Source of the DNA: Xenopus tropicalis
Taxonomy: Eukaryota; Chordata; Amphibia; Anura; Pipidae
Direction: 5' to 3'
Assembly (NCBI RefSeq): GCF_000004195.4
Contig: NC_030683.2
Coordinates: forward strand, 49,799,358 to 49,863,357
DNA: 64,000 nucleotides
Shown: in pieces, positions 11,701 to 22,919 of the stretch
How positions within the stretch are numbered: the stretch's first letter is position 1
Layout: every line of letters starts with the position of its first letter
Position numbers and translations under genes: made by a program
Notes under the pieces: model-generated
Databases searched by the model: none
What the model was told of the DNA's origin: nothing
What the model saw: the letters and a program-made list of their open reading frames with translations, nothing else

Positions 11701-12104
11701 TCCGCAAATTCCGCTATCTTATGGGTTAGTTGTGAGAAGAATTTCCCTTGCTTTATATTGGGTGCATAGATACTTCCTATAGTACACTTAGAATGGTACA
11801 GCAACCCTTTAATTATTACATATCTCCCATTTTGATCAGACAAGGTTGTCTGTAATTTGAAATCTACTGTATTTCTAATGGCTATGGCTACTCCCCTGGT
11901 TTTCTGCTGGGAGTTGTTGCTATAGAACCATTGTGAGTAAGTCCCTAACTTATGCATCGGGGGGGCTTCTTTTCTAAAGTGGGTTTCTTGTAAGATAACT
12001 ATGTCCCCTTTCTGTTTCCGCATAATTTTAACAATCTGCTTTCTTTTTTCAGGAGTATTTAAACCATTCACATTCAAGGATACAATTTTCAAGTTACCTG
12101 TCAT
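8739..12104 (-). pseudogene. L1 ORF2 (endonuclease-reverse transcriptase), disrupted
   Basis: The ORF2 start is best placed at 12104 (MTGNLKIVSLNVNGL), since the open frame upstream of it is not L1-like. The AP endonuclease shows NVNG at residues 11-14, QETH at 39-42, and later SIYAPN and GGDLN. The reverse transcriptase shows PGPDGF, YRPISLLN, DAEKAFD, GTRQGCPLSPLL and the catalytic FADD (9997-10008). The C-terminal domain (about 9130) has CWRC...H...C. Lesions: a frameshift near 11575, one in-frame TAG at 10411-10413 (just before VGFVKGREGKEN), and a frameshift between 9448 and 9407. The reverse transcriptase metal-binding residues remain. Confidence 0.88.
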
Positions 12105-12589
12105 TATGTGTATCGAGGTAAGTATTACCGTACCACAACAATTTATACCACCATATGTCCAGCAAAATATCGCTTTGAGAGATCTTGTAGATATAGAAAA
12201 GGAATATGTGCCAGCAACTATATACAAGTGCGTCAATTACAATTACACAGAATATTATGAAATAACTTTGAAACATAACCGAATAGGTTCCGGTTAAACC
12301 ATAAACAGCATAGTTGTATCTATCAGTAAGCAATAATAGGAGTGGGACCAATGCCTTTTGCCTTCTATCCTGCGGCAGGCATTGTAGTGGGCCCATTCTT
12401 AACCTCGGGGGGGAGGTATGCCCTATCAGGTTTTCTGCATAGCCTTAGTGGGTTACCGTTTTTGCCGTGTTCCAAACTAGGGGATCGCCCAGGTGGCAAA
12501 TATAAACATGTCGTTCCAGTTAAAGTGAGGTTAGCATAAAAGTGAGCAAACAGTGTATAGTGTATTGTTACCGGGTAGGGTTACCAAAG

Positions 12590-13684
12590 TCAACCAGGTT
12601 CCATGGCTTCCGTATGGTCTCCGTTTTTGTCTGCATTTTGTCGTGGCCTTTTCCTTTTGGCTTTAGGGGTGGAAACCTCAGTCCAACTCTCTCTCGCTGG
12701 GAGGGGGACCGGCTCCGGTAATTGCACAAATCTTTTCCATTCCACTAGAGATACCTCTGGTGCATTGCAGGCTTGTAGGAAGGGTTGAATATCCTCTGGA
12801 TATGCGATCGTATGTAACTTCCCTGCGATCGTGGCTTGTATACTAAAGGGGTATCCCCATCGGAATAGTATTTTCTTTTCCTTGAGGATGTCTGTGAGCG
12901 GTTTCATCATCCGGCGTTGTTGTAAAGTAAACCAGGAGAGGTCCTGTAGAATCGTGATCTCAGCGTTCCCGTGTTGTATAATTTTCAATTGTCTGGCCTT
13001 GGTGAGGATTTCATCTTTGGTAGAATAGTGTAGTAGGCAGCAAATTACATCTCTTGGCTTCTCTGATGCCAGCCCCTTGGGCCGTAGAGCACGATGGATA
13101 CGTTCCACATGGATCTCCTTGGCATCAGGCCTGTTTAATATAGAGTTAAATATAGACATCACTGTTTGTTTTAGCTGTTGGGGTTCTACCGTTTCCGGAA
13201 GGCCCCGTAGTCTTAAATTGCATCTCCTGCCTCTGTTGTCTAAATCCTCAACGCGTCTAGTTAGTGCTTGTATGGCTTTACCTTGTAACTGCGCCACTGT
13301 CAGGAGCGAGTCTACCGAAGTTTCAACTGTTTCCAACTTCGTTTCACTTTCTGCAGCTTTAATATGGAGAGACGCGATTTCGGCTTTGAGGTCTGCTACC
13401 TCTTCTTTGAGCATCTCCTTAATTTGTTGTGCCAGATTTGAAAAATCTTGTTTGGTTGGCAAAGTTTTTAGGTAAGCTATTGTATTTTTTTCAGATACGG
13501 AAGAATCGCCATCAGAGTCAGGCTCACCTCCACCCGCCTCTGCGGTGCTAGGCCTCATGACGCATCTGTCTTCCTCGGCATCGGACGGCATCAGAAACTT
13601 TTTAAGGAGCTTCTGTGACTCGGTAAGTTTGTTTGTTCTCGGGTTATCTTTTGTTACGTCTTTAGTTTTACTGTGTTTGCCCAT
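12590..13684 (-). CDS. L1 ORF1 protein, 364 aa, intact
   Basis: RNA-binding nucleic-acid chaperone of the L1 retrotransposon, expected to coat the element RNA in cytoplasmic particles. The frame is uninterrupted from ATG at 13684. Residues 1-60 are basic then acidic and low complexity. Residues 80-150 are heptad-like and should form the trimerising coiled coil. From residue 156, NLRLRGLPE matches the first strand of the L1 ORF1 RRM domain. The C-terminal part (RWGYPFSIQATIAGKLHTI) fits the L1 ORF1 C-terminal domain. The start lies about 90 bp inside the element. Family identity is sure; present activity is not, because ORF2 is broken. Confidence 0.88.
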   Translation of the reverse strand: MGKHSKTKDVTKDNPRTNKLTESQKLLKKFLMPSDAEEDRCVMRPSTAEAGGGEPDSDGDSSVSEKNTIAYLKTLPTKQDFSNLAQQIKEMLKEEVADLKAEIASLHIKAAESETKLETVETSVDSLLTVAQLQGKAIQALTRRVEDLDNRGRRCNLRLRGLPETVEPQQLKQTVMSIFNSILNRPDAKEIHVERIHRALRPKGLASEKPRDVICCLLHYSTKDEILTKARQLKIIQHGNAEITILQDLSWFTLQQRRMMKPLTDILKEKKILFRWGYPFSIQATIAGKLHTIAYPEDIQPFLQACNAPEVSLVEWKRFVQLPEPVPLPARESWTEVSTPKAKRKRPRQNADKNGDHTEAMEPG

Positions 13685-13775
13685 CTTAAATGCGATCTCT
13701 GTCTCTTAACCCACAGGTCTGCAGCGGAGCTCCAGAGCTATGCGTCCATCCCGTTGAGCAGTTAGCCACGCCCCC

Positions 13776-13790
13776 CGGCGCCGCCATCTT
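13776..13790. repeat. Target-site duplication of the full-length L1 (5' side)
   Basis: Exact second copy of the 15-bp CGGCGCCGCCATCTT found at 8352-8366, placed just outside the L1 5' end. Confidence 0.85.
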
Positions 13791-14262
13791 ATCCAGCATG
13801 TCTGTATGGGCTGAAAAGCATAAGCCGGCTCCCTGCTCCTGTCACAAAGTTTCTGCAGCTCCACAAACCCCCCCCCCATCTGCCACAAACCCCCCCTCAA
13901 GCTCCACAAACCCCCGCTCCTGCCATAAACAATCGGCTCTCACAGCACCAGCCGGAACCCCCCCCCCTTCCCCCTCCTCCTGCTGCTGCTTGTGAGAGAA
14001 CTCGGTAACGCTGTGTTGCCATGGCAACCGGACGCTTCTGCTCTCTGCCCATGCGCTGCCTGTAGAAACGAGTCCTCCAGTCCTGGAAAAAGCGAGACAT
14101 TATGGGAATCTTCTCTACCCAGCTCAGCGGTTTTTTTCTCTGTTTGGCTTCTGATCTTCTGAACTGGTGAAGTATGGGGAGACTTAAGGGCACTAGTGAG
14201 ACAACTGAAGGTATGCCTGCAGCTTGAGATTAACTCTTTATTAGCCTTTCCTTCTCCTTTAA

Positions 14263-16927
14263 CTGCAATAAGTTGTATTGGTAAATGGTAGTTTGGGAAG
14301 TCAACTCATATGCAAGTCAATAGGGGGGCCTTAAAAATATGTTTCTAGTTGTTAAGCAGTTGCAGAAGTACTTTTAGGTTAATGGTCAATGGGGGGCTTA
14401 ATTTTGGGTGTTTTGACTTGTTTCGATCTTCTTAAAAATGGGAAGCTTAAATTGCCTAAAACAGCATTACTTATAGTATAAACCAAAAAAAACCAGATGA
14501 ATCCATAACTACTCATTAACTAGTAACATGTTTAGTGGTTGACAGTTATATGCCAATAAATAATGTAAATAGCGACAGCAACGGTAAAAAAAAAAAAAGG
14601 TAAATCTCTATACTGTAAATTAAAATTAAAACCATACAAGCCCTCTCAGGGAAGAAAAACAAGGAAGGAAGGGAAAAACAATATTGTACTGATTGTAATG
14701 TTCATTTCTACACTCTGTTATTTAGTTTAGCCTTCTCCATTGGCTGATTCCATGGCTCATCTTAGATCACTGATTTACATTGATTTTTTTAAATTTCTCA
14801 TGTTATATTACTGCCCATGAAAAAGTATGGGTTGCATTAAGACCTGTGACCCAGAGGAAGCCTTCACATAAATTATCTAAGTACTTAGCTTCTAGAGCAC
14901 AAGTACATTGTACCAGGTACCAGTGGTTCTTAAACTGCCAAACTTTCCTTACTTTTTAGAAGACTTAGAGGTATTATTTCTACCTCTATAACTATACATT
15001 TTAAGTCCTGCAATATATAAACTGTCAGCAAGGTACTAGCTCCATTAACAATCCTTAGTGGAGCTTCTGCCTGCATGGTTCCTTGACCAAATTGCCTTTG
15101 AGAAACCAAACATTTGGATCTAGCTCTGCATTGCCTAATCCTTAATTACAGTCTCCTGCAGTGAAGGAGCCAATGTGCTGTAACCACTTACCACACTTGA
15201 CATGTACTGTGTGTTTTAACAAAAGGTTCAATAACAAAAAACAGTAACACACACAAACCTCTGCAGAAGTGAGAAAATGAAGCAGACAAAAGCAATTCCA
15301 ATTACAAGATAAAGTCAAAACTGGGAAGTCAGATCAGAAGGAACAAGCACAGGGCAGGAACAGGACTTACAGGATGGGAACAGGAGCTAGAAAACAAACT
15401 CAGGAACTGGAACAGCAAATCAGGAACTCAAGGATTCATTATATCATGGGAGCACTTACCGGACACAGTTCACACAAGGCTAGGACAAGGCAGAATGGGC
15501 CAATGATCCAGCAACGGGAGAGGCAAGCTTAAATAGAACTTTGATTGGGCTATTTTGCCTTCAGCTGGATCATGGGTGTGGTTACCAGGCAATACAGACA
15601 GGTGGAAGAGTCATTATGGTAACCAGGCAGGCTGAAATTACAGTGCCTCCTGTGGCACAACTGGGAGGAGCAGTGGCCCAATTACCTCAGGTCCTTGGTG
15701 CTTGACCAGGGAGATCCTGATAAATAAATAGCTTCACTACCTTACAATCCCACCTATTTGCTTATTAGTTTAGTATCACCATCACTAGAAAAGCTGCATC
15801 AGATACAGTTATACCAGGCAACAAAAGACACCCAGGTGATCTTAGAATAGGAGAAAAAGAAGCAAGCCAAAGCACAGTACGTAAAGTACATGGTCCAGAC
15901 TTTCTTTTTATTAAAGAGTACAGAGCTATTTTAATATATTATATAAATGGGCAGATGTGCAATATTTTTATGTCAAGGAACAGCCCTTAGTTTATTGGCT
16001 GTACATATCACAAGACACATTCAATCATGCTTTACAAGGTTTGACTCTGTTGCTACTTCCAGAGGTAAATAATCAGGTGGAGTTTTAATTGCAGAAATGT
16101 AAGTAGAGCAAACATTGCTAATGTGTCATATAGGTATATATACAATTTTTTATATAGGGACAAAAGATGATCTGCACTTTTTGATACAACATATATGTTT
16201 CATATAACATTTTGTTTTGAAACTATAAAAGCTAAAAAGAATGCCATTCTATAAAAAAATATATTTCTATAAAAAATATATTTTGGCCAAATAGTGCAAT
16301 ATTTTTGAGCAGGCAAATTACATCATTGAATATCCCTGGTCTGGCCAGTCCTATACTGAATTTAATCTGATTTGTTAAGAATTCTAGTATCAATGCAGCT
16401 TGTTTTACAAGCTCTTAAATGTTTTCCCTTTTATTTGACAATATGAGAAACATCTGACAGAAGCTGGAATGATGAGATCTACACAGTGTGTAACTATAGA
16501 GGAGGCATATCCTGCCAGGGTGGCCCAGGCTGCTTCCTCTATAGTTGTAGAGAAATTGCCCCTCCCTGTCCACTCTTCTGTGAGGGGCAGGGAGGGGGAA
16601 CGCGAGCAGGGTAGGTGGGGAGCAGCCGCCCAGGGGCCCCATAAGAAACAGCAGGCACATAGAAATTACGTGCCTGCTGTTTCCTGCTCTTCCACCTCCC
16701 CCCAGCGACACTCATTCATCAGAAGAAGAAGAGGCTCCTCAAGTTCATGCATCCCCTCCAGGTCCTCCTGGACAATCTGCCGCCTACCCCAGGTTAGTGT
16801 CAAAACAACACACAAGCACATGTTTATTACACTTATACACATTTAGACATATTTTTGGGGCATTGAGGGGCTTTTACATATTTACAGCACTCACACATAC
16901 TTGCACAGACAACACATTTTGCGTACA
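14263..16927. other. Unassigned DNA
   Basis: No supported gene. About 15230-15730 is purine-rich and drops its AT content, resembling the segment at 37640-37980, so both may be pieces of one LTR-like repeat. A short direct duplication of a TTTCTATAAAAAA-type stretch lies near 16245-16285. The rest is ordinary AT-rich sequence. Confidence 0.3.
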
Positions 16928-17224
16928 CAGGGCCGGATTTCTATCCTGGGCTCCCCGAGGCCGCCCCTGTGGGGGTCCCCCATGCGCATGCGCGAACGCG
17001 CCCCCCCAGTGCGCATGCGCAGCGCGCCCCCCCCCCCCCCCAGTGCGCATGCGCAACGCGCCATCTCTCCTTTTAACTCCCATACGGAGCAGTGGGGAGT
17101 AGTCCCGACTGCTCCGTATGGGAGCCAAATTTAAAAATGTTCTTGCGGCGGGGCGGCATGCCGCCCCTAAACTTCTGCCGCCCTAGGCCCGGGCCTTTGT
17201 GGCCTCTCCACAAATCCGGGCCTG
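16928..17224. mobile_element. hAT-like MITE, GC-rich core
   Basis: The ends are CAGGGCCGGATTT and the inverse AAATCCGGGCCTG, flanked by similar 8-mers (TGCGTACA left, AGTGTACA right) as expected of a decayed hAT duplication. The core is unusually GC-rich, with three GCGCATGCGC-type blocks and long C runs. An inner inverted pair (CTCCCATACGGAGCAGT at 17077 and its inverse to 17123) forms a hairpin. Confidence 0.65.
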
Positions 17225-17295
17225 AGTGTACACACACTCTTACACAATTTTGTGGATTTTTTTTTTTGCATCTTTTTTTGGCTAAAAAAATGTTA

Positions 17296-17616
17296 TACAG
17301 GTATAGGACCCGTTATCCAGAATGCTCGGGACCAAGGGTTTGCCGGATAAGGGGTCTTTCTGTAATTAGGATCTTCATAGCTTAAGTCTATTAAAAAATT
17401 ATTAAAACATAATAGGTATGTTTTGCATCCAATAAGGATTAATTATATCTTAGTTGGCATCAAAGACATGGCACTGTTTTATTATTACAGAGAAAAAGGA
17501 AATCCATTTTAAAAATCTGATTTATTTGATTAAAATGGAGTCTATGGGAGACAGGCTTTCCGTAATTCGGAGCTTTCTGGATAACAGGTTTCTGGATAAC
17601 GGATCCCATACCTGTA
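17296..17616. mobile_element. MITE with TACAGGTATGGGA-type ends
   Basis: Complete copy: TACAGGTATAGGACCCGTTA on the left and GGATCCCATACCTGTA on the right, with the same internal GTTATCCAGAATGCTCGGGA motif as the copy in gene B intron 1. Confidence 0.75.
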
Positions 17617-18045
17617 CTGTCATTGCAGATAGCATATTCACTAATCTCACTGCACAATACCTTTTGATTTTAGTGGTTTTATTGGATTTTATTGCATTCC
17701 GCATTGTTCTTTTTAACTTGTTTTGCCCATGGAAATTTTGTCTGCTATATATCGATTTGGGTGCCTCTGCATGCCACATAGTTTGGTAAATGTGATGTGC
17801 ATCTCCTGCCTACTTCCTACCACTAGTCCCAATAAGGATTCATAAGTATTCTAGAATATATTTAGGCATTTTAAATGTCCTAAACATATTGATATGGGTG
17901 AAATACCAGAATTTCTATAGCAAAGGAACCATAGCAAACTATAGGTGATAATGCCCAGTTTCACCAGATCCTGGTGCCATGCCCACATGGGTTAAGCTGC
18001 TGAATCAGTTTAGAGTATAATGACAAGACTAAGCAAAGAGACAAT
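17617..18045. other. Unassigned DNA
   Basis: AT-rich sequence between two MITEs; nothing recognised. Confidence 0.3.
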
Positions 18046-18652
18046 GGGGCCGATTCACTAAAGGTTGATAACGCTTCTTTCATGTTTTTTGCTTTAAAAA
18101 AGCATGCGATAATTAAGTCCCGATTCATCAAAGCCATATCGCATGCGCAAAAAAACGCACTATCGCAATGCGTTATTTACCTCGCATTGTGTGAATTCTC
18201 GCATAGAAATAATACATCTCGCATGATTCACAAACACATATGAAGCGTTAAACGCACTAAATATCGCATTGGTCTGTGCGAATATAATCACCTACTGGGA
18301 TTTTTTCAAGTATGTGTTGGCCCTAGAGTTATGTATCCTCCAGTTTTCAGGGAAATTGTAATTTTCAGAACAGTAGTTTTCCAAAAGTAATGGTTACGTG
18401 TGTAAAATCTTGCGTGAATATAGCAAGCGGCAAACTATATCGCACGCAGCAGAAAATAACACACACGGTGGGAATTAACACACGAAAAACACTCAGCGCT
18501 AGTTAAATAACGCAAAGAACATCGCGTCTTAATTATGATTCCTGTCTTTTTAGTGAATCGAACGTTAAGTCGCAAAAAATAAGAAGCGATAAAATTTTTA
18601 TCGCATGCTATAAATAGCGCTCGTTTTATCGCGCTTTAGTGAATCGGCCCCA
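18046..18652. mobile_element. Palindromic MITE with GGGGCCGATTCACTAAAG ends
   Basis: Terminal inverted repeats GGGGCCGATTCACTAAA and TTTAGTGAATCGGCCCC bound a 607-bp non-coding element rich in TATCGC/GCGATA motifs. It is self-complementary over much of its length. Confidence 0.75.
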
Positions 18653-19487
18653 ATATGTCAAATAAAACTCAGATAATTCTTATTTAATTCGATTCAGTAA
18701 TTAAATAAATAAAATTAAAGCCAAGGGGCCAGGCTCCCTGTCTTCCCACCGACAGTCCCCCGCTTTCCCACTCATTTGCAATGGGCAGCCAGGTATAAGC
18801 AGTAAAAGAGAGGGACTACATACAACCGACCCCACAGTGCAGGTTTCCCTGTCCATTAAGTCTCCCCATGGCCAGGGAATCTGTGGTATAATAATTATGC
18901 TACTGTGTTTCATAGTTTCCTTACAATAATACTACTTGTGAAAAGATTGGAATAAGGAATACAAAAGAGACCTCTAGTGGTCAAAGTTATATACTGGAAA
19001 ATAATCCTTTTAATGTAAGTATGTTAATACTAAAATAATAAGAAATACTTGTTGCCATGATCCGATAGTGACCTCGTGTGGTGATTAACATGATCTGAAG
19101 CAGCGATGTCCAGAATTTTCCATCCTGTGGGCTGGTTATCTCCTATTTGACATGCTTGATGGGCTGCATTATTTTAATACAATTATGCTATACGAAGAGG
19201 TCTGTGGAGATCTTAAGTATGAAGGGGGACATAAAAATCTATGTAGCGGCATATTCAGCCCACAGGCCTCCTGTTGGATAGCCCTAACGAATCTACAAAA
19301 TGCAAATCATACTCACAGAATGTTCACAATAATAGAAAACTAAGGGGGTCATTTAAGGCAGTGGAGACAATCCACCAGGTTTTTTATATTTAGCTCCCTG
19401 TCCTGCAAATAGAAAAATTGCTGCAATGCTTTATTCATGAGACATAAATGAAAGGCTTCTGATAGGGCTGCCACCTTCTGGCAATGG
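18653..19487. other. Unassigned DNA
   Basis: No exon or recognisable element boundary; AT-rich. Confidence 0.3.
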
Positions 19488-19714
19488 GGCGATCATGTGA
19501 AACATGTTGCTCACCAACTCCTTAGCTGTTGCTCCCAGTGAGCAAATACAGGTGTGTATTTTTTCCTGGTATGAAGGCAAGTTTTGTTTGCATCAAAACC
19601 AGGTGTACCTGCCGGTCCACATAGGGGCTACCACACTTTTAAATGCTTGTGTTGCTCCCCAACTCTTTTTCCATTTAAATGTGGCTCACAGTTAAAAAAA
19701 AGGTGGGGATCCCT
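19488..19714. mobile_element. Decayed hAT-like MITE
   Basis: The body (ACATGTTGCTCACCAACTCC, GTTGCTCCCAGTG) and the right end (GGTGGGGATCCCTG) match the better-kept copy at 24349-24584 and the inverted copy starting at 32327. The left end is eroded. Confidence 0.5.
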
Positions 19715-19721
19715 GCTCTAA

Positions 19722-21985
19722 GGAAAATTCTGAATTATGGAATGGCAATCTCTCATAGACACCATTATAATCAAATAATTCTATTTTTTTTAAATAATTT
19801 CCTTTACTAATATTTATTTACTAATAATAAAACAGTACCTTAAACTTGATTCTAATTAAACTATAATTAGTATTTTTTTTTTTAATCAAATCTTTCTTTT
19901 ATTGATTTTGCAATTAAAAAAAAGGGGGGGGATACAGAAAGAAGAAGAGGAGGGGGGAGGGTGGGAAGTCAGCATTTTGTTACATTAGTGCATGTCAAAT
20001 TCTTTAAACAGCGAGTTTTTGCTATACAGAGGTAGTAAAGTACCATATATAATTGTTACAGCACATACAGTTCAATTATATTTTAGTTCGCAATCCTTGG
20101 AGTTTGTAATGTTTCAGCTTAGTTTTTATTTTAACAGGTGCAGCCATGGTTTCCAGGTGTTATGGTATTGGAAAACCTTGTTATGTATCAGGGAGGTGAT
20201 TTCCTCTAGCTTCCTGGTTTCTTCTACCAGGGTGACCCATTCGTTCCCATGCATCGAAGTAACTTTGCTGGATTTTAGTGTGGCTTGTCAGCATAAGTTT
20301 GTATGTATAGAAAAGGGGTCTTTTGGGTAGCTTCTGGGATTCTGACATTACTTCCCAAACGGTTGGGTGGTTTGCTGGTGGTATGCCTCGAAATTTGTTT
20401 AGGAAGTGATGTAACTGGTTGTAGCACCATGCGTCTTTGGGGTGGGGTCCCCAAAATCTCTGAATAGCAGCTAGACTTATAATCCTACCCTTTTTGTAGA
20501 AGTCAGTTAGTCTGGTCTCACGTTGCTTGTATATCCCCCATCTTGCAAAGGCTTTGTTATCTAGAATAGGGGGAGAAATCTGTTGCAATCTGTGGAAAGG
20601 TGCTACTGTAATGAGTTGTTGTCTGTGTTTACTCCATATTCCTATTGTTGCGGCTATGGCCGGATGTAGTAGCATCTCCTTGGGGATATTTGTGGGATGA
20701 GCCCATAGTAAGTTGCCTAGAGTGATTTTGTTTATTGCGTGTTCAGTTTCCACCCATATTTTCTCCTTGCTTTGCAGGTACCAGTGTAGAGTGCCCACCA
20801 AGTGGATCGAAGTATCGTACCGGTAGGTATCTGGGACTGATAGTCCTCCTTTGTTTTTGGGGAGTATTAAAGTTTCGTATTTCAGTCTGGGGGTTTTATC
20901 TCCCCAGATGAAGTTAGTAATTAGTCTCTTAATTTGTTGGGTAGCTTAATAGGGATGGTTTGTAGATATTATAGTATTTGTGGCATTATAGACATTTTAA
21001 TTGCTTGTATTTTCCCAAACCATGATAGGCCCAGCGTTTTCCAGTTGTTCATTTGTTTAGTGACCTTGTCTATTAACGGGGTAAAGTTAGTATGGTACAG
21101 CTTGAGAAGGTCAGATGTTAGCTGGATTCCTAGATATTTAATTTTGTTGGGGGACCATTGGAATGGGAAATTTTGTTCTAGTGTGGACCTGGTTGGGGTT
21201 GGGAGGTTTATATTCATGGCTTCTGATTTACTTAGATTGACCTCAAAGTTGGAGAGTTTACCGAATTGTAGAAGTAGTTGCATTACATTGGGTAGGGATA
21301 TAATTGGCTTAGTGATACATAGTAGTAAATTGTCTGCGAATGCAGCTATTTTATGTTCCTTCTTTCCAATTATTAGACCTGAGATGTCAGGGTTTTTCCT
21401 TATATGTGCTAAAAGGTTTTCCATCACCAATACAAAGAGGAGCGGGAAAGGGGGCACCCCTGCCTAGTCCCATTTCGTATATGTATCTAAGAGGATAGGG
21501 AGCTGTTGACTCTGATTCGAGCTGTAGGGTCTTGGTACAGTGCCATGATTCTGTTAATAGTTATTTCCCCTAATCCAATTCCAGCTAAGGTATATCTTAG
21601 AGGGCCAGGAGACCAAAGGCATTTTGCAGGGATTTGTTTCTTTTTAGCATAGTGGATGAGAGAGATAATCTTATAGGTGTTATCTTTCCCTTCTCTACCT
21701 GGTACAAAATTGGCCTGGTCAGGGTGCACTAGTTGGGCTATCACCTATTTCAGCCTATTTGCTATAATTTTCGCATATATTTTAATATCTACATTGATTA
21801 ATGATATGGGCCTATAGCTTGCACATAAAACTATAATTAATTCTTAGTGGAGGCCAAACTATCCTATTGGATTTATTTAACAATTGATTTTTTTTTAGCA
21901 TACTTAAGGTATAGAGATCCAAATTACAGAAATATCTTATCCAGAAAACCCCAGGTCCTGAGCTTTCTGAATAACAGGTCCCATT
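19722..21985. mobile_element. TACAGGTATGGGA-type MITE split by an L1
   Basis: The left part (19722-19869, with CTCATAGACACCATTATAATC) and the right part (21828-21985, with CCAGAAAACCCCAGGTCCTG and AACAGGTCCCAT) together give one element of the family seen intact at 5473-5790. The L1 lies exactly between the two halves. Confidence 0.65.
19870..21827 (-). mobile_element. 5'-truncated L1 fragment, dead reverse transcriptase
   Basis: Minus-strand L1 of about 1.96 kb with 12-bp target duplications AAACTATAATTA at 19858-19869 and 21828-21839. It begins inside the reverse transcriptase at the SYRPISL region. It retains DQANFVPGREGKDN (about 21715), FADNLLLC in place of FADD (Asn codon at 21329-21331) and the C-terminal domain (20801-20181). 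It ends with an AATAAA-like signal and a poly(A) tract near 19872. There are several stops and frameshifts. It is a different subfamily from the full-length copy. Confidence 0.82.
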
Positions 21986-22059
21986 CCCATAAGGCATTCA
22001 CTGCATTCAGTCTACAATATATGGAGGATATATATTTATTCTTAATACCATAGAGCAGT

Positions 22060-22235
22060 GCTGCCCAGCTTACTGCATGTAGTGGGCTGATTCTTTCTCA
22101 TGTAACAAGTTTGAGGGCCATATTAAATTAAAATGATGACATTATACAGTAAAGTCTATGGAGCTTTGGGGCCATAAAAATCCTTTGGACAGCTACATCC
22201 AGTCTAGGAGCCTTCAGTTGGACAGTCTTGCCTTA
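22060..22235. mobile_element. hAT-like MITE fragment
   Basis: A CAGTGCTGCCCAGCTTACTG start and a GCCTTCAGTTGGACAGTCTTG end match the interrupted copy at about 30683-31133. Confidence 0.45.
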
Positions 22236-22910
22236 GAGCAATGTAAGTGAAACTGTCCCTGGGTATATGCCACTATGAAAGTATGTCAAATATTTCTTAA
22301 ATTTGATGTCCAAAATACGTAAAATTTCATAGAGTGAGAAGAGGGCTGAAGGCTGTAGGTCAACAACGAGAGTGCTGTCCAAAGTGATCCAAGAGCAGGC
22401 TTCAGGAACACATTAGCAGTGAGTACTGACAGTTCAGGATCAGTTTCTCTGTGGGGGCCAAAATGGGTAGATAGGTCTAGTCCCAAAAAGTCAGAATCAT
22501 AAAATAAGTGTGATCAGAAATTAAGGGATTCTTCTGAAAGGAAGATGGCACAGCGAAAGAATAGTTTACAAAAGGCAGTGTTGCGGTATCCTAAAACAAG
22601 TAAAAGCACATGTGGGGCTAAAGAGAACTGGGGTCTTTTTCTTTTGCTACAACATCTTTATAGTTTTCAAGCAGGTCCTGTGCCAGGGACACAAAATGGT
22701 CTACTTAAATTGTTCTAAATTCCTTGAGCAGATTGTACAGACTTTCTTGCACAGACTTTTCTTTTTAAAGAGAATGATAGAAGCTGTAACTCACAACTTA
22801 AAGTCAGCGGGTTAGACAAGACCTATATCATAACTGTATAATTATATTGTTATCATTTATATTCTCTCATTATGACAATATTTAGCAATTGAACAATGAA
22901 TGAACAATGA
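22236..22910. other. Unassigned DNA
   Basis: No gene or repeat boundary recognised. Confidence 0.3.
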
Positions 22911-22919
22911 ATGAATTAA

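Larger units (their letters stand above)
8367..13775 (-). mobile_element. Full-length L1 retrotransposon (about 5.4 kb)
   Basis: Non-LTR retrotransposon on the minus strand with 15-bp target duplications on both sides. From its 5' end (13775): GGGGGGCGTGGCTAAC leader of about 90 bp, ORF1 (13684-12590), ORF2 (12104-8739, broken), then a 3' UTR of about 370 bp ending in a poly(A) tract. Both ORFs are L1-type: coiled-coil ORF1p, and AP endonuclease, reverse transcriptase and C-terminal Cys/His domain in ORF2p. Only about three ORF2 lesions are evident, so the insertion is fairly young, but this copy cannot make intact ORF2 protein. Confidence 0.9.
8207..14262. mobile_element. T2-type MITE interrupted by an L1
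   Basis: The ends are TTAA-AGGAGAAGGAAAGGC (8207) and the exact inverse GCCTTTCCTTCTCCT-TTAA (to 14262). This fits the Xenopus T2 group (TTAA target duplication, TTAAAGG-type ends). Removing the L1 leaves a roughly 640-bp element. A second copy of the same family lies at 33843-34282 and shares the right-end sequence GAGACTTAAGGGCACTA. The part right of the L1 holds C-rich low-complexity DNA (about 13860-13980). Confidence 0.8.

Noticed and set aside
13690..14193. Overlapping frames on both strands rich in Pro/Ser or Gly
   Set aside because: Low-complexity C-rich DNA in the T2 MITE next to the L1 5' end.
16415..17134. Several frames in GC-rich DNA
   Set aside because: Frames run through a hAT-like MITE with GCGCATGCGC repeats, on both strands at once.
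20934..21467. 177-codon plus-strand frame
   Set aside because: Antisense of the truncated L1 reverse transcriptase region.
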